From positions 1 to 64,000 of the forward strand of contig LADM01000051.1 in assembly GCA_000961645.1 (NCBI GenBank): a DNA stretch of 64,000 nt, read 5' to 3'. The stretch comes from Gammaproteobacteria bacterium BRH_c0. Its GTDB lineage: Bacteria > Pseudomonadota > Gammaproteobacteria > Pseudomonadales > Porticoccaceae. Shown one piece after another: positions 8,031-15,808 of the stretch; position 1 is the first letter of the stretch; the number at the start of each line of letters is the position of its first letter. A program made the position numbers and the translations under genes. The notes under the pieces were generated by a model, which was given only the letters and a program-made list of their open reading frames with translations, searched no databases and had not been told where the DNA came from.

Positions 8031-8093
8031 TCTGTATTTATATAATATATTCTGTATTTTATATTGTGGCGGTGCTTTCTGGCATCCTATACT
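8031..8093. promoter_or_regulatory. Divergent AT-rich control region with direct repeats and a sigma70-like promoter
   Basis: This region separates the P450 gene from the dehydrogenase gene at 8190. TCTGTATTT occurs at 8031-8039 and again at 8051-8059, exactly 20 bp (about two helical turns) apart, within an AT-rich tract. For the rightward operon, TTGTGG (8064-8069) and TATACT (8088-8093) with an 18-base spacer form a good promoter. The leftward P450 promoter probably lies in the same AT-rich tract. The repeats are plausible operator half-sites for the GntR-family regulator encoded at the end of the rightward operon; that link is inference. Confidence 0.5.
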
Positions 8094-8189
8094 CCCCCTG
8101 CAATTCTGGGAAGTGGATGTTGCTGACTTTTTTGCTCATGTCGCCATTGGCGAACCGACAAGCAAAACCATAACGACGAGGTAATACTT

Positions 8190-9056
8190 ATGTTCAAAGA
8201 AGGGGGTATGTTGAAAGCAGGAGTAGTAGGTCTTGGCCAGATGGGCGGCGGCGCAGCGGTGTGTCTGGCCCGCGCGGGGCGCCCCTTGAGTGTCTACGAT
8301 ATTAATCCGCAGGCGGCACTGAAATGGGAAGACGGCAATCTGGTGCCGCCGGTCGCTGCCAGTTGCGCCGAGGTGGCGCGCAATTCTGATGTGGTGATCG
8401 TGCTGGTGGTGGATGCCAAACAGGTGTGGTCGGTTCTCAACGGTCCCGAGGGTTTGCTGGCCGGAGCTCACCCGGGCCTCGTGGTTGTGGTCGGCAGTAC
8501 CATCGCCCTCGATGAGCTGACCAACATGCGTGAGACCGCCGCCAAAGTGGGCGTCACCCTTGTCGATTGCGGCGTCACATCGCCTCCTGGCGGCCACACC
8601 AAAAAGCGCATTGTCGGCATCGTGGGTGCCGATCCGGAAGTGTTTGACCGCATCAAGCCGGTGCTCGACGACTTCACCCAGGAGGCGCTGCGCATGGGCG
8701 GTCCGGGCGCTGGCATGACCACCAAGATCATCCGCAACATGATGTATTACGCCACCTGGCGCGCGGCCTGCGAAGCCAAAATGCTGGCGGAAAAGGCCGG
8801 TGTGGATATCGGCAAAATGGCGGTCATCAACCATCTCAGTGAGGCCGATGCCAGCGGCACCACGCTGTGGCTGAAATCCTGGGCGGACAAGTCCTCGGTA
8901 CCGGGCGGTGCTCAGAGCGTCCACGACCATGTGCAGGGCGTGATGCTCAAGGATATCCAGGCGGCGGAAGAGCTGGCTGACAGGCTGGGTGTAAAGCTGC
9001 CCCTGATTGACCTGATGCAGAACACTGCCGACGAAATCACCAGTCCCTGGCGCTGA
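8190..9056 (+). CDS. NAD-dependent 3-hydroxyisobutyrate-dehydrogenase-like oxidoreductase
   Basis: This 288-residue member of the beta-hydroxyacid dehydrogenase family has a Rossmann motif GLGQMGG (14-20). Asp37 at the end of the second strand favours NAD over NADP. The catalytic segment is GAGMTTKIIRN, with Lys179 and Asn183. The usual substrate loop DAPVSGG is replaced by DCGVTSPPGG, so the substrate is probably not 3-hydroxyisobutyrate. GAGG stands 8 bases before the ATG at 8190; the next ATG at 8208 has its purine run too close. It is the first gene of the rightward operon, and the next SDR gene starts 11 bases after its stop. A paralogue is encoded at 59946-60803. Confidence 0.87.
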   Translation: MFKEGGMLKAGVVGLGQMGGGAAVCLARAGRPLSVYDINPQAALKWEDGNLVPPVAASCAEVARNSDVVIVLVVDAKQVWSVLNGPEGLLAGAHPGLVVVVGSTIALDELTNMRETAAKVGVTLVDCGVTSPPGGHTKKRIVGIVGADPEVFDRIKPVLDDFTQEALRMGGPGAGMTTKIIRNMMYYATWRAACEAKMLAEKAGVDIGKMAVINHLSEADASGTTLWLKSWADKSSVPGGAQSVHDHVQGVMLKDIQAAEELADRLGVKLPLIDLMQNTADEITSPWR

Positions 9057-9067
9057 AGGAGACCGTC

Positions 9068-9856
9068 ATGAGTGGATTAATCAATATCAGCGAGCTGTAC
9101 GATCTGGGCGGCAAAGTGGCCATTGTCACCGGCGGTGCCGAGGGCATGGGCAAGGAAACCTGCCGCTTTCTCGCCAGTGCCGGTGCCACTGTGGCAGTGG
9201 CGGATATCAACCTGCCCTGGGCGCAGAAGACTGCCGGGGAGATCGTTGCGGCCGGGGGCAAGGCGCACGCTTATCAGGTGGATCTGGGCAGTGAACAGTC
9301 GGTCGTCGATCTGGTGCGTTCGGTGCGCGCTGATCAGGGCCGCCTTGATATTCTGGTGAATGTAGCCGGTTTGCAGGACCGGGAATTCCTCGAGGACACC
9401 TCTGTGGAATTATGGGACAAGCTCCATCACGTCAATCTGCGCGGCTCCTTCCTTACCATCCGCGCGGCAGCGAAGGTGATGAAGACCGACGGCAACGGCG
9501 GGCGCATCGTCAATATTGCCTCCATGGGTGCGGTGCATCCGATATTCGAGGGGCTGGTGGCCTATAACGCTTCCAAGTCCGGCGTGCTGGGGCTGACCCG
9601 CAATGCCGCCTATGAACTGGCCGCCCACGGCATCACCGTCAATGCCCTGCTGCCCGGCAATGTCACCACCGAGGGCCAGGCGCGCTCGCCGGGGCCACCC
9701 ATAGATATGGAAAAAATCAAACATATGACGCCGCCCCTGGGCCGCACCGGCAGGACGTCGGATATCGCCAGCGCCATCCTGTTCCTGGTGGCACCGGCCT
9801 CCCAATGGATGACTGGCCAGACCCTGGTGGTTGATGGCGGTCATCTCAACAAATAA
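9068..9856 (+). CDS. SDR-family oxidoreductase, NAD type
   Basis: This is a 262-residue classical SDR. The glycine-rich loop is TGGAEGMG (21-28). Asp46 after the second beta strand (VADIN) suggests NAD(H). NVAG is at 98-101, and the catalytic residues are Ser152, Tyr166 and Lys170 (YNASK). The C-terminal MTGQTLVVDGG motif is typical of FabG-like enzymes. It is tightly packed between the upstream dehydrogenase gene (11 bases) and the next SDR gene (11 bases), so the three are surely cotranscribed. A role in oxidising a hydroxyl of the island's unknown substrate is likely. Confidence 0.9.
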   Translation: MSGLINISELYDLGGKVAIVTGGAEGMGKETCRFLASAGATVAVADINLPWAQKTAGEIVAAGGKAHAYQVDLGSEQSVVDLVRSVRADQGRLDILVNVAGLQDREFLEDTSVELWDKLHHVNLRGSFLTIRAAAKVMKTDGNGGRIVNIASMGAVHPIFEGLVAYNASKSGVLGLTRNAAYELAAHGITVNALLPGNVTTEGQARSPGPPIDMEKIKHMTPPLGRTGRTSDIASAILFLVAPASQWMTGQTLVVDGGHLNK

Positions 9857-9867
9857 CGGAGCAGAAA

Positions 9868-10686
9868 ATGAGTAATCCAGTCGACCCGGTGGCATACCGG
9901 GAAAAATACGGTCCCTGGGCGGTGATTACCGGCGCCTCCGATGGTACAGGGGCAGCCTATGCCCGCCAGCTGGCGGCCATGGGACTCAACCTGGTGCTGG
10001 TCGCCCGCCGCCTGGAGCCCCTGCAGGCACTGGCGCAGGAACTGGAAAAGGATCACGGCATAACCACCCGCACCGCCAGTATCGATCTGTACCAGCCCGG
10101 TGCCGGTGAGCAGGTGGCCAGTGCCGCCATGGGGCTGGACGTGGGGCTGTATATCTCCAATGCTGGCGCTGATGCCAATAGCGCCCGCTTTCTCGATGCG
10201 CCCCTCGATGCCTGGCGCGGGTTGATCAGCCGCAATGTGTTCACCGTCACTGAACTGGCCTATCACTTCGCCGCTACCATGCGCCAGCGGGGTCGCGGCG
10301 GCATCCTGCTGATGTCGTCAGGCACCGCGCTGGGCGGCCAGCCGGGGGTAGCGGTGTACTGCGCCACCAAGGCGTTTGATCTCAATCTGGCCGAGGCCCT
10401 GTGGGCCGAGCTTGGCCCCTTCGGTATTGATGTGTTAGGCGCAGTCTGCCCGGCCATGGATACCCCCTCGCTGCAAAGCCTGCTGGGCGCCAATGGCCTG
10501 ACCGTGCCGGGGCTGTTTGACCCGGAAGACGTCGTGCGGACTTTACTGGCAAGGCTGCCGGACGGCCCCACCCATGTGTTCCCCTTCGGCCCCGATGCGC
10601 CCCGGGCGGCGGAGATTGAAAAGTCCCGGCGCGAGCGCGTGGCGGTGATGGTTGAGGCGTCGAAAATGTTTTTCCGCGATCCCTGA
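9868..10686 (+). CDS. SDR-family oxidoreductase, NADP type
   Basis: This 272-residue SDR has TGASDGTG at 21-28. ARR follows the second beta strand (46-48), which usually selects NADP(H). SNAG lies at 97-100, and the catalytic YCATK has Tyr164 and Lys168. It resembles the DltE/YqjQ-like and hydroxysteroid-dehydrogenase-like branch that begins with a K-Y-G-PWAVITGAS segment. Together with the NAD-type SDR just upstream, it gives the operon an oxidising and a reducing partner. The gene ends 52 bases before the preferred start of the Old Yellow Enzyme homologue. Confidence 0.88.
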   Translation: MSNPVDPVAYREKYGPWAVITGASDGTGAAYARQLAAMGLNLVLVARRLEPLQALAQELEKDHGITTRTASIDLYQPGAGEQVASAAMGLDVGLYISNAGADANSARFLDAPLDAWRGLISRNVFTVTELAYHFAATMRQRGRGGILLMSSGTALGGQPGVAVYCATKAFDLNLAEALWAELGPFGIDVLGAVCPAMDTPSLQSLLGANGLTVPGLFDPEDVVRTLLARLPDGPTHVFPFGPDAPRAAEIEKSRRERVAVMVEASKMFFRDP

Positions 10687-10738
10687 ACCCTGCATTTTTA
10701 TTGCTGAGCCTGACTCTTTACCTTTAGTGAGCATGACT

Positions 10739-11896
10739 ATGAGCTATTCCATCGAACCCCTGTTTCAATCATTCAATCTCGGACCACTCACCCTGCGCAG
10801 CCGCTTTGTGATGTCACCCATGACCCGGAGTTTTTCACCCCAGGGCGTGCCCGGTCAAAACGTGGCGGACTACTATCGGCGCCGCGCCGAAGCCGATGTG
10901 GGGCTGATCATCACCGAAGGGGTTGGCATCGATCACCCTTCCGCCATCGGTGGTGGCCCCGGTGCATTGGGTGAAGAGAATATCCCCATGATGTACGGCG
11001 ACGCAGCCCTGGCCGGGTGGAAGAATGTGGTCGATGCGGTGCACGCCGCTGGCGGCTTGATCATGCCCCAGCTGTGGCATATGGGCGTTATGCGCATTCC
11101 GGGTACCGGCCTTTACAAGGATGCGCCGTCACTGCGCCCGTCTGGCCTGTGGGGCCCTGAGGGCAAGGCTGTGCTGCCACCGGATTACCTGTCGCAAATG
11201 CTGCCGCCCACGCAAGCCATGACGGAATCGGACATCGCCGACATTATCGCGGCCTACGCCCGCAGCGCCGCCAACGCCAGGGCCGTGGGTTTTGACGGGA
11301 TTGCCATTCACGGCGCTCACGGCTACCTGATGGACTCCTTCTTTTGGGCCGAGACCAACAAACGCAGCGATCGCTGGGGTGGGGATCTGGTGCAACGCAC
11401 CCGCTTCGGGGCGGAAGTGATTCGCGCTATCCGCAAAGCAGTTGGCCCGGAATTGCCCATTGTGCTGCGCTGGTCGCAATGGAAGCAGCAGGACTACGAC
11501 GCCCGTCTGGCGCAAACTCCCGCCGAACTGGAACTGTTTTTGCGGCCCCTGATCGATGCCGGCGTGGACCTCTTCGATACCTCAACCCGGGTGTATTCCG
11601 CTCCGGCGTTTGAAGGTTCCGACCTGACCCTGGCTGGCTGGGTGCGCAAACTCACCGGCCAGCCCACCATGGCCGTGGGCGGTATTGGCCTGTCGAAGGA
11701 TCTGCAAAGCTCTTTTGCCGGAGGCACTGTGCCGATCAATAATCTCGACCAGGCGCTGGCGCATTTCGAGCGCGGCGAGTTTGACCTGCTGGCGGTGGGT
11801 CGCTCCCTGCTGATGGACCCCCAGTGGGCCATCAAGGCCCGTGCCAACGAACCCTTCAACCCATTCAGTCTGGAGCACTATGGCAAGCTTTATTGA
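10739..11896 (+). CDS. NADH:flavin oxidoreductase, Old Yellow Enzyme family
   Basis: The protein is a single TIM barrel of about 385 residues that should bind FMN and reduce an activated C=C bond (an enone) with NAD(P)H. Visible hallmarks are SRFVMSPMTRS near the N-terminus, the substrate-anion site HGAHGYL in GFDGIAIHGAHGYL, and RSDRWGG. There is no C-terminal iron-sulfur/FAD extension, so it is not a 2,4-dienoyl-CoA reductase. The frame is open from 10652, inside the preceding gene. I choose the ATG at 10739 because AGTGAG (10726-10731) stands 7 bases upstream, whereas the ATG at 10733 would be too close. Its last 17 bases overlap the GntR regulator gene. Confidence 0.9.
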   Translation: MSYSIEPLFQSFNLGPLTLRSRFVMSPMTRSFSPQGVPGQNVADYYRRRAEADVGLIITEGVGIDHPSAIGGGPGALGEENIPMMYGDAALAGWKNVVDAVHAAGGLIMPQLWHMGVMRIPGTGLYKDAPSLRPSGLWGPEGKAVLPPDYLSQMLPPTQAMTESDIADIIAAYARSAANARAVGFDGIAIHGAHGYLMDSFFWAETNKRSDRWGGDLVQRTRFGAEVIRAIRKAVGPELPIVLRWSQWKQQDYDARLAQTPAELELFLRPLIDAGVDLFDTSTRVYSAPAFEGSDLTLAGWVRKLTGQPTMAVGGIGLSKDLQSSFAGGTVPINNLDQALAHFERGEFDLLAVGRSLLMDPQWAIKARANEPFNPFSLEHYGKLY

Positions 11897-12584
11897 GTTG
11901 CAGCCGATGGTGGGACTCACCCGGCTGAAAACGCCCACCACGCTGCACCAGGCAGCGGCTGCCCAGCTGCGTGAGGCGATTGTGACCGGGGAGCTGAAGC
12001 CCGGCACTTTGCTCAAGGATGCCGAGGTGGCAAAGCACCTGGGCCTTAGTGCTACACCGGTGAGGGAGGCGCTGGTGCAACTGGCGGCAGAGGGGCTGGT
12101 GGAGATCGAGCCCAATCGCCTCAAGCGGGTCGCCCCCATCGACCATCAGGCAATGGTGGAGTTACTGCAGGTGCAAAATGAGCTGTGGGCCCTGGGTTAT
12201 GTCTGGGGCGCACCCAACATTGGTCCGGAACAACTGGACCAGCTGGCCCGTATCAGCGCTATTCATCACGATGCCATCGCCCGCGCCGACCTGCGCGCTG
12301 CGGTTGCCGCCGCCCATGCCTTTCATCTGGTTTTGATGGAGGCCTCCGGCAACCGCGAGCTGGTGCGGGTGTCGGTGGATCGCCTGCCCCTGATCCAGCG
12401 CTATGTGTTGCTGTGTGTGCCAGGGCTGGTGGTCCCGGAAATGAATGTCAGCCACGATGCCGTGGTGGCGGCCTTCCGGGCGGGAGATCTACAGCTGGGG
12501 ATTGGTATTTTTCGGGCCATGGGCCAGGAGTTACTGGAATCGGCGCAAAGGTTGCGCGATGCGGCGGAGTCCTTAGGGTGTTAA
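11880..12584 (+). CDS. GntR-family (FCD/FadR-type) transcriptional regulator
   Basis: The protein has about 234 residues. The N-terminal winged helix (LREAIVTGELKPGTLL..., then LGLSATPVREALVQL) has the canonical GntR pattern. The C-terminal all-helical FCD ligand domain has histidines in AHAFHLVLMEASGN and VSHDAVVAAFRAGD that fit its metal or carboxylate pocket. The start at 11880 follows GGAG by 4 bases and overlaps the Old Yellow Enzyme gene by 17 bases, so regulator and enzymes are translationally linked. FCD regulators usually sense an acidic pathway intermediate and repress the local operon. The direct repeats near 8031-8059 are the best candidate operator. Confidence 0.92.
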   Translation: MASFIELQPMVGLTRLKTPTTLHQAAAAQLREAIVTGELKPGTLLKDAEVAKHLGLSATPVREALVQLAAEGLVEIEPNRLKRVAPIDHQAMVELLQVQNELWALGYVWGAPNIGPEQLDQLARISAIHHDAIARADLRAAVAAAHAFHLVLMEASGNRELVRVSVDRLPLIQRYVLLCVPGLVVPEMNVSHDAVVAAFRAGDLQLGIGIFRAMGQELLESAQRLRDAAESLGC

Positions 12585-12605
12585 ACCAAGATTAAAAGCT
12601 TGCTC

Positions 12606-12654
12606 TCGCCAAGCACGCCAAGGGGTTTAGTGCTTTTCTTGGCGTGCTTGGCGA
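12606..12654. repeat. 17-bp perfect inverted repeat between convergent genes
   Basis: Bases 12606-12622 pair perfectly with 12638-12654, leaving a 15-base loop. Each arm carries two CCAAG/CTTGG-type blocks. It lies 20 bases after the stop of the GntR gene and about 80 bases before the end of the convergent SDR gene. No T run follows on the + strand, but four Ts occur inside the loop. It could be a bidirectional transcription barrier or a mobile palindromic element of the REP type. Confidence 0.65.
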
Positions 12655-12732
12655 CAGCGTGGCCCGGGGCCTGCCCCGTGAAACGAATTGGTTAGGAGCA
12701 ACGCGAGTGCTGTGGGCAGAGAAAAAATTCTT

Positions 12733-13581
12733 TTAACGCAAGCCCACCAGTTTTTCACTCTCCTCCCAAAGTTTTGCAGCAAGTCCCGCTTCCTGCACCT
12801 TGGGATGGGTCGGTGCCAATTTGCTGTCAGCGTAATAGCCGCCCGTTTTACCTTCCACCTCTGGCGAGGTGGCCAGGTAGATATTGGTTTGCGCTCCCTG
12901 TTCCGGGGTTTTCAGCAGCTTTGCTGCGAGTTTGTAGAACACCCGGGTCAGTGTTGCCTCATTGCCGAAGTTGGAGCGGATGGTGCCGGGGTGGAGGGCA
13001 TTGGAGGTAATGTTGGTGCCCACCAGACGCTTCGCCAACTCGTTGCTGAACAGGATATTGGCGAACTTGGAGCGGCTGTAGGTGTTGAGGGGTTTGACCT
13101 TTATTGACATCAGGTCATCGATATCGAACAGCGGCTTGAACTTGTGCGCCACGGAGGACACGTTCACAACCCGTGCACTGGGGGCATTTTTGAGCTTGTC
13201 CAGCAACAGGTGGGTGAGCAGAAACGGCGCCAGGTGATTGACCGCGAAAATCATTTCGTAGCCGTCTTTTGACACTTCCGTTGTGGCTGCGGCGGCGCGG
13301 CCTGCATTGTTGACCAGCACATCGAGCCGGTCGACGCTATCGTTTACTTCCCGGGCCAGGCGTCGCACTTCCTCCAGTGAGGCAAAATCTGCCTGGATAA
13401 AGCGCACGGTGTTGCCGGTTTGCTGCTTGATCTGTTCCACTGCGCGGCGACCCTTGTCGGCGCTGCGGCCATGGATAATGACCTCGGCACCCTGGCGCGC
13501 CAGCTCCCTCGCCGTGATCAGGCCGATACCATCAGTGGCGCCGGTGACGAGGCAGGTTTTGCCCTGCATTGCTGTGCTCAT
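12733..13581 (-). CDS. SDR-family oxidoreductase, retinol-dehydrogenase-like
   Basis: This 282-residue SDR belongs to the retinol dehydrogenase/WWOX-like branch. It has TGATDGIG (13-20), GRS after the second strand, NNAG (91-94), NVSSVAH at 140-146 and the catalytic Y168-SRS-K172. It lacks the VDGG tail of FabG-like enzymes and has a 280-residue length typical of lipophilic alcohol/aldehyde reductases. It is the last gene of a leftward group headed by a SnoaL-like gene and an aldehyde dehydrogenase gene; the gap to the latter is 26 bases. A role in the same catabolic route is inferred from position. Confidence 0.88.
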   Translation of the reverse strand: MSTAMQGKTCLVTGATDGIGLITARELARQGAEVIIHGRSADKGRRAVEQIKQQTGNTVRFIQADFASLEEVRRLAREVNDSVDRLDVLVNNAGRAAAATTEVSKDGYEMIFAVNHLAPFLLTHLLLDKLKNAPSARVVNVSSVAHKFKPLFDIDDLMSIKVKPLNTYSRSKFANILFSNELAKRLVGTNITSNALHPGTIRSNFGNEATLTRVFYKLAAKLLKTPEQGAQTNIYLATSPEVEGKTGGYYADSKLAPTHPKVQEAGLAAKLWEESEKLVGLR

Positions 13582-13607
13582 GATCGATCTCCGTTCAAAA
13601 GTTTGTA

Positions 13608-15098
13608 TCAGCCAGCGGGAAAGCCAATGGATTTCAGCTCGGTGTATTCATTGAAACCTTCCTCGCCCCATTCGCGGCCGAGCCCTGAGCGCTTGTAGCC
13701 GCCAAAAGGCATATCGGGGTGAAAGCCGCCCGGGCCCATATTGATCTGGATCTGGCCGGTGCGCATTTTCAGCGCCATTTCAAAGGCCGTACCCCGGTCA
13801 CTGGAGATGATCGCGCCGCCGAGGCCGTAGTCGGATTCGTTGGCCAGGCGGATGGCTTCGGCATCGCTGTCAAAACCGATCACGGCGGCAATGGGCCCGA
13901 ACACTTCGCGCTGACCCAGGTAGCTGTCATTGGTGACGTTGTCAAAAATGGTCGGCTCGAAGAAAAAGCCCTTGTCGAGACCGGCAGGACGCTTGCCACC
14001 GAGCATCAGACTGGCGCCTTCGTCGAGGGCGCGGCGGCAGAAATCCTCGGTGCGCGCCCGTGCGGCTTCGCGAATCAGCGGGCCCATAAAGGTTTGTGGA
14101 TCATAGGGATCGCCGACCTTGAGCGCGCCCACGGTGCTGACCAGTGCCGCGACAAAATCCGCACGCACGCGATTGTCCACCAGCATGCGGGTGGTCATGG
14201 AGCAGCCCTGGCCGGCCTGGAACACAAAGCCGAACAGACCCGCCATCACGGCTTTTTCCATATCCGCATCCTGGCGAATAATCAGCGGCGATTTGCCACC
14301 CAGTTCTAGGTGGACTTTTTTCAGGGTGGGGGAGGCCTGGGCCATGACCTGGGCGCCCACCGCATCGGAGCCGGTAAAGGTGACCATATCCACGCGCGGG
14401 TCGCTGCTCATCATTTGGCCCACATCGGGGCCGCCGGTGACAATATTGAAAACGCCGGGGGGCAGGTCGAGCTCTGCCACCAGTTCGGCGATCAGCATGG
14501 TTTGCAGGGGCGTGAACGGGGAGGGCTTGAGCACCACGGTGTTGCCTGCGGCCATGGCGGGCACGGCCTTCATCAGGCCCAGCAAAAAGCCGGAATTGTA
14601 GGGAGTGATGGCGGACACCACGCCAATCGGATCGCGGGTGGTGACGGCGCCGCCAAAGGAGCGGGTGCCATCGGGCTGCGGCGCGGTAATCATTTTCAGG
14701 GATTTGAGTGGGTCCTTGCGGGCCACTTCGATAAATTTGGTCATCTGGGTAAACAGCAGTTCCAGCTGCATATCGCACTGCATGCGGGTGAAACCCATCT
14801 CCAGCTGCATCAGGCCGAGGGCTTCTTCCCGGCGGCGGATGATCCGGTCGAACAGGCGCTGCATCAGGTTGGCGCGGGTGTCGCGGCTTTCATCGGCCCA
14901 GGGGCCGCGATCAAAGGCTGTGCGTGCTGCAGCCAGGGCTTGCTCCAGATCTGCGATACCACCCACAGGTGCGCTGCCGACGGTTTTTTCGGTGGAGGGG
15001 CTGATCACATCTTCCTGCCCGGCGCTGCCCGTTTGCCAGCGGCCGTTGATGAAAAGCTGGTTATAGCTTGTTTTGAGTGCCGATGGTGTTGAAGTCAT
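13608..15098 (-). CDS. NAD(P)-dependent aldehyde dehydrogenase
   Basis: This is a 496-residue enzyme of the standard ALDH superfamily. The catalytic cysteine is Cys299 in GQGCSMTTR and the general base is Glu265 in LELGGKSP. The oxyanion asparagine is Asn168 in TPYNSG, and the cofactor lysine is Lys191 in LKPSPFTP. The glycine motif FTGSDAVGA binds the nucleotide. It should oxidise an aldehyde to a carboxylic acid in the cytosol, a plausible late step for an alcohol produced by the island's P450 or PQQ enzyme. The gene follows the SnoaL-like gene by 56 bases and precedes the SDR gene by 26 bases, in one leftward unit. Confidence 0.93.
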   Translation of the reverse strand: MTSTPSALKTSYNQLFINGRWQTGSAGQEDVISPSTEKTVGSAPVGGIADLEQALAAARTAFDRGPWADESRDTRANLMQRLFDRIIRRREEALGLMQLEMGFTRMQCDMQLELLFTQMTKFIEVARKDPLKSLKMITAPQPDGTRSFGGAVTTRDPIGVVSAITPYNSGFLLGLMKAVPAMAAGNTVVLKPSPFTPLQTMLIAELVAELDLPPGVFNIVTGGPDVGQMMSSDPRVDMVTFTGSDAVGAQVMAQASPTLKKVHLELGGKSPLIIRQDADMEKAVMAGLFGFVFQAGQGCSMTTRMLVDNRVRADFVAALVSTVGALKVGDPYDPQTFMGPLIREAARARTEDFCRRALDEGASLMLGGKRPAGLDKGFFFEPTIFDNVTNDSYLGQREVFGPIAAVIGFDSDAEAIRLANESDYGLGGAIISSDRGTAFEMALKMRTGQIQINMGPGGFHPDMPFGGYKRSGLGREWGEEGFNEYTELKSIGFPAG

Positions 15099-15154
15099 GG
15101 GCTGGTGCTCCTTGTGCCAGGCGCTTAAGCCTGATTGTTATTGTCGGGTTGCTC

Positions 15155-15598
15155 TCAGCGGTTGCCCTGGCTATCGGTGGTGTCGTCAAAATTCTCTTCA
15201 AAATTGCCGAATACATCAGCGGCGGTGTAGCTACAGCTGTACTCGCGGACTTCGGCGATTTTGCCGTCGCGGATTTCAAAGATGAAATGGTAGGCGTTGT
15301 CGTAGGTGCGGCCATTGTTCAGTTCGGCCCAGGATTCCGTTTCGGCACAGACGCGGTTTTCTTCTGCCGTCATACCCAGCAGGGTCATCACCAGGGGCTT
15401 TTTCATCTGTTGGGCCATTAGTTCGGGGATGGCGGAAAATTCATCGCGGCCCCAGCGGTATTTCATCCATTCAGGGTGGCGCGGCATGCTCTTGAAGAGA
15501 AAGTCTTCGCTGAGCAGCGCGTAAATGCCCTTGCCGTCACCGCGATTGACGCAGTCGAAGTATTGCAATACCAGCTGTTTGTTGGCTTCTGTGGTCAT
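15155..15598 (-). CDS. SnoaL-like (NTF2-fold) protein heading the ALDH operon
   Basis: The protein has 147 residues with one SnoaL-like domain: an N-terminal helix ANKQLVLQYFDCVNRGDGKGIYALLSEDF, a middle ..AETESWAELNNGRTYDNAYHFIFEIRDGKI strand set and the terminal EVREYSCSY strand. The order matches ketosteroid-isomerase-like proteins that fold around a hydrophobic pocket. The family has isomerases, hydrolases and proteins of unknown activity, so the function stays open. Its sequence is unlike the SnoaL_4-type protein encoded at 6117. The next 210 bases upstream (to the nth stop) contain no recognisable gene. Confidence 0.83.
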   Translation of the reverse strand: MTTEANKQLVLQYFDCVNRGDGKGIYALLSEDFLFKSMPRHPEWMKYRWGRDEFSAIPELMAQQMKKPLVMTLLGMTAEENRVCAETESWAELNNGRTYDNAYHFIFEIRDGKIAEVREYSCSYTAADVFGNFEENFDDTTDSQGNR

Positions 15599-15808
15599 GG
15601 GATAGTCTCTGGATTTTTATTCAATATTGTTATTGATGTTTTTTGCGCTGTTTGAAGGCTGCTGGATTTAGGTGGTACCTGAATCCACTTGTGATCGATT
15701 CTACCCCGTTGGAGGAAAGTCATACCACCGGTTTTTTTGTCTGCTTCGGCAGCGCCTGTGCGGGTGCGTATAAGGCTTTTTACTAAAAGAAATCGCAAGA
15801 AGCCAGGA

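Noticed and set aside
3195-15598. Island as a prophage, integrated plasmid or IS-borne transposon
   Set aside because: No integrase, transposase, tRNA target or flanking direct repeats were seen. The base composition does not visibly change except in the 8050 control region.
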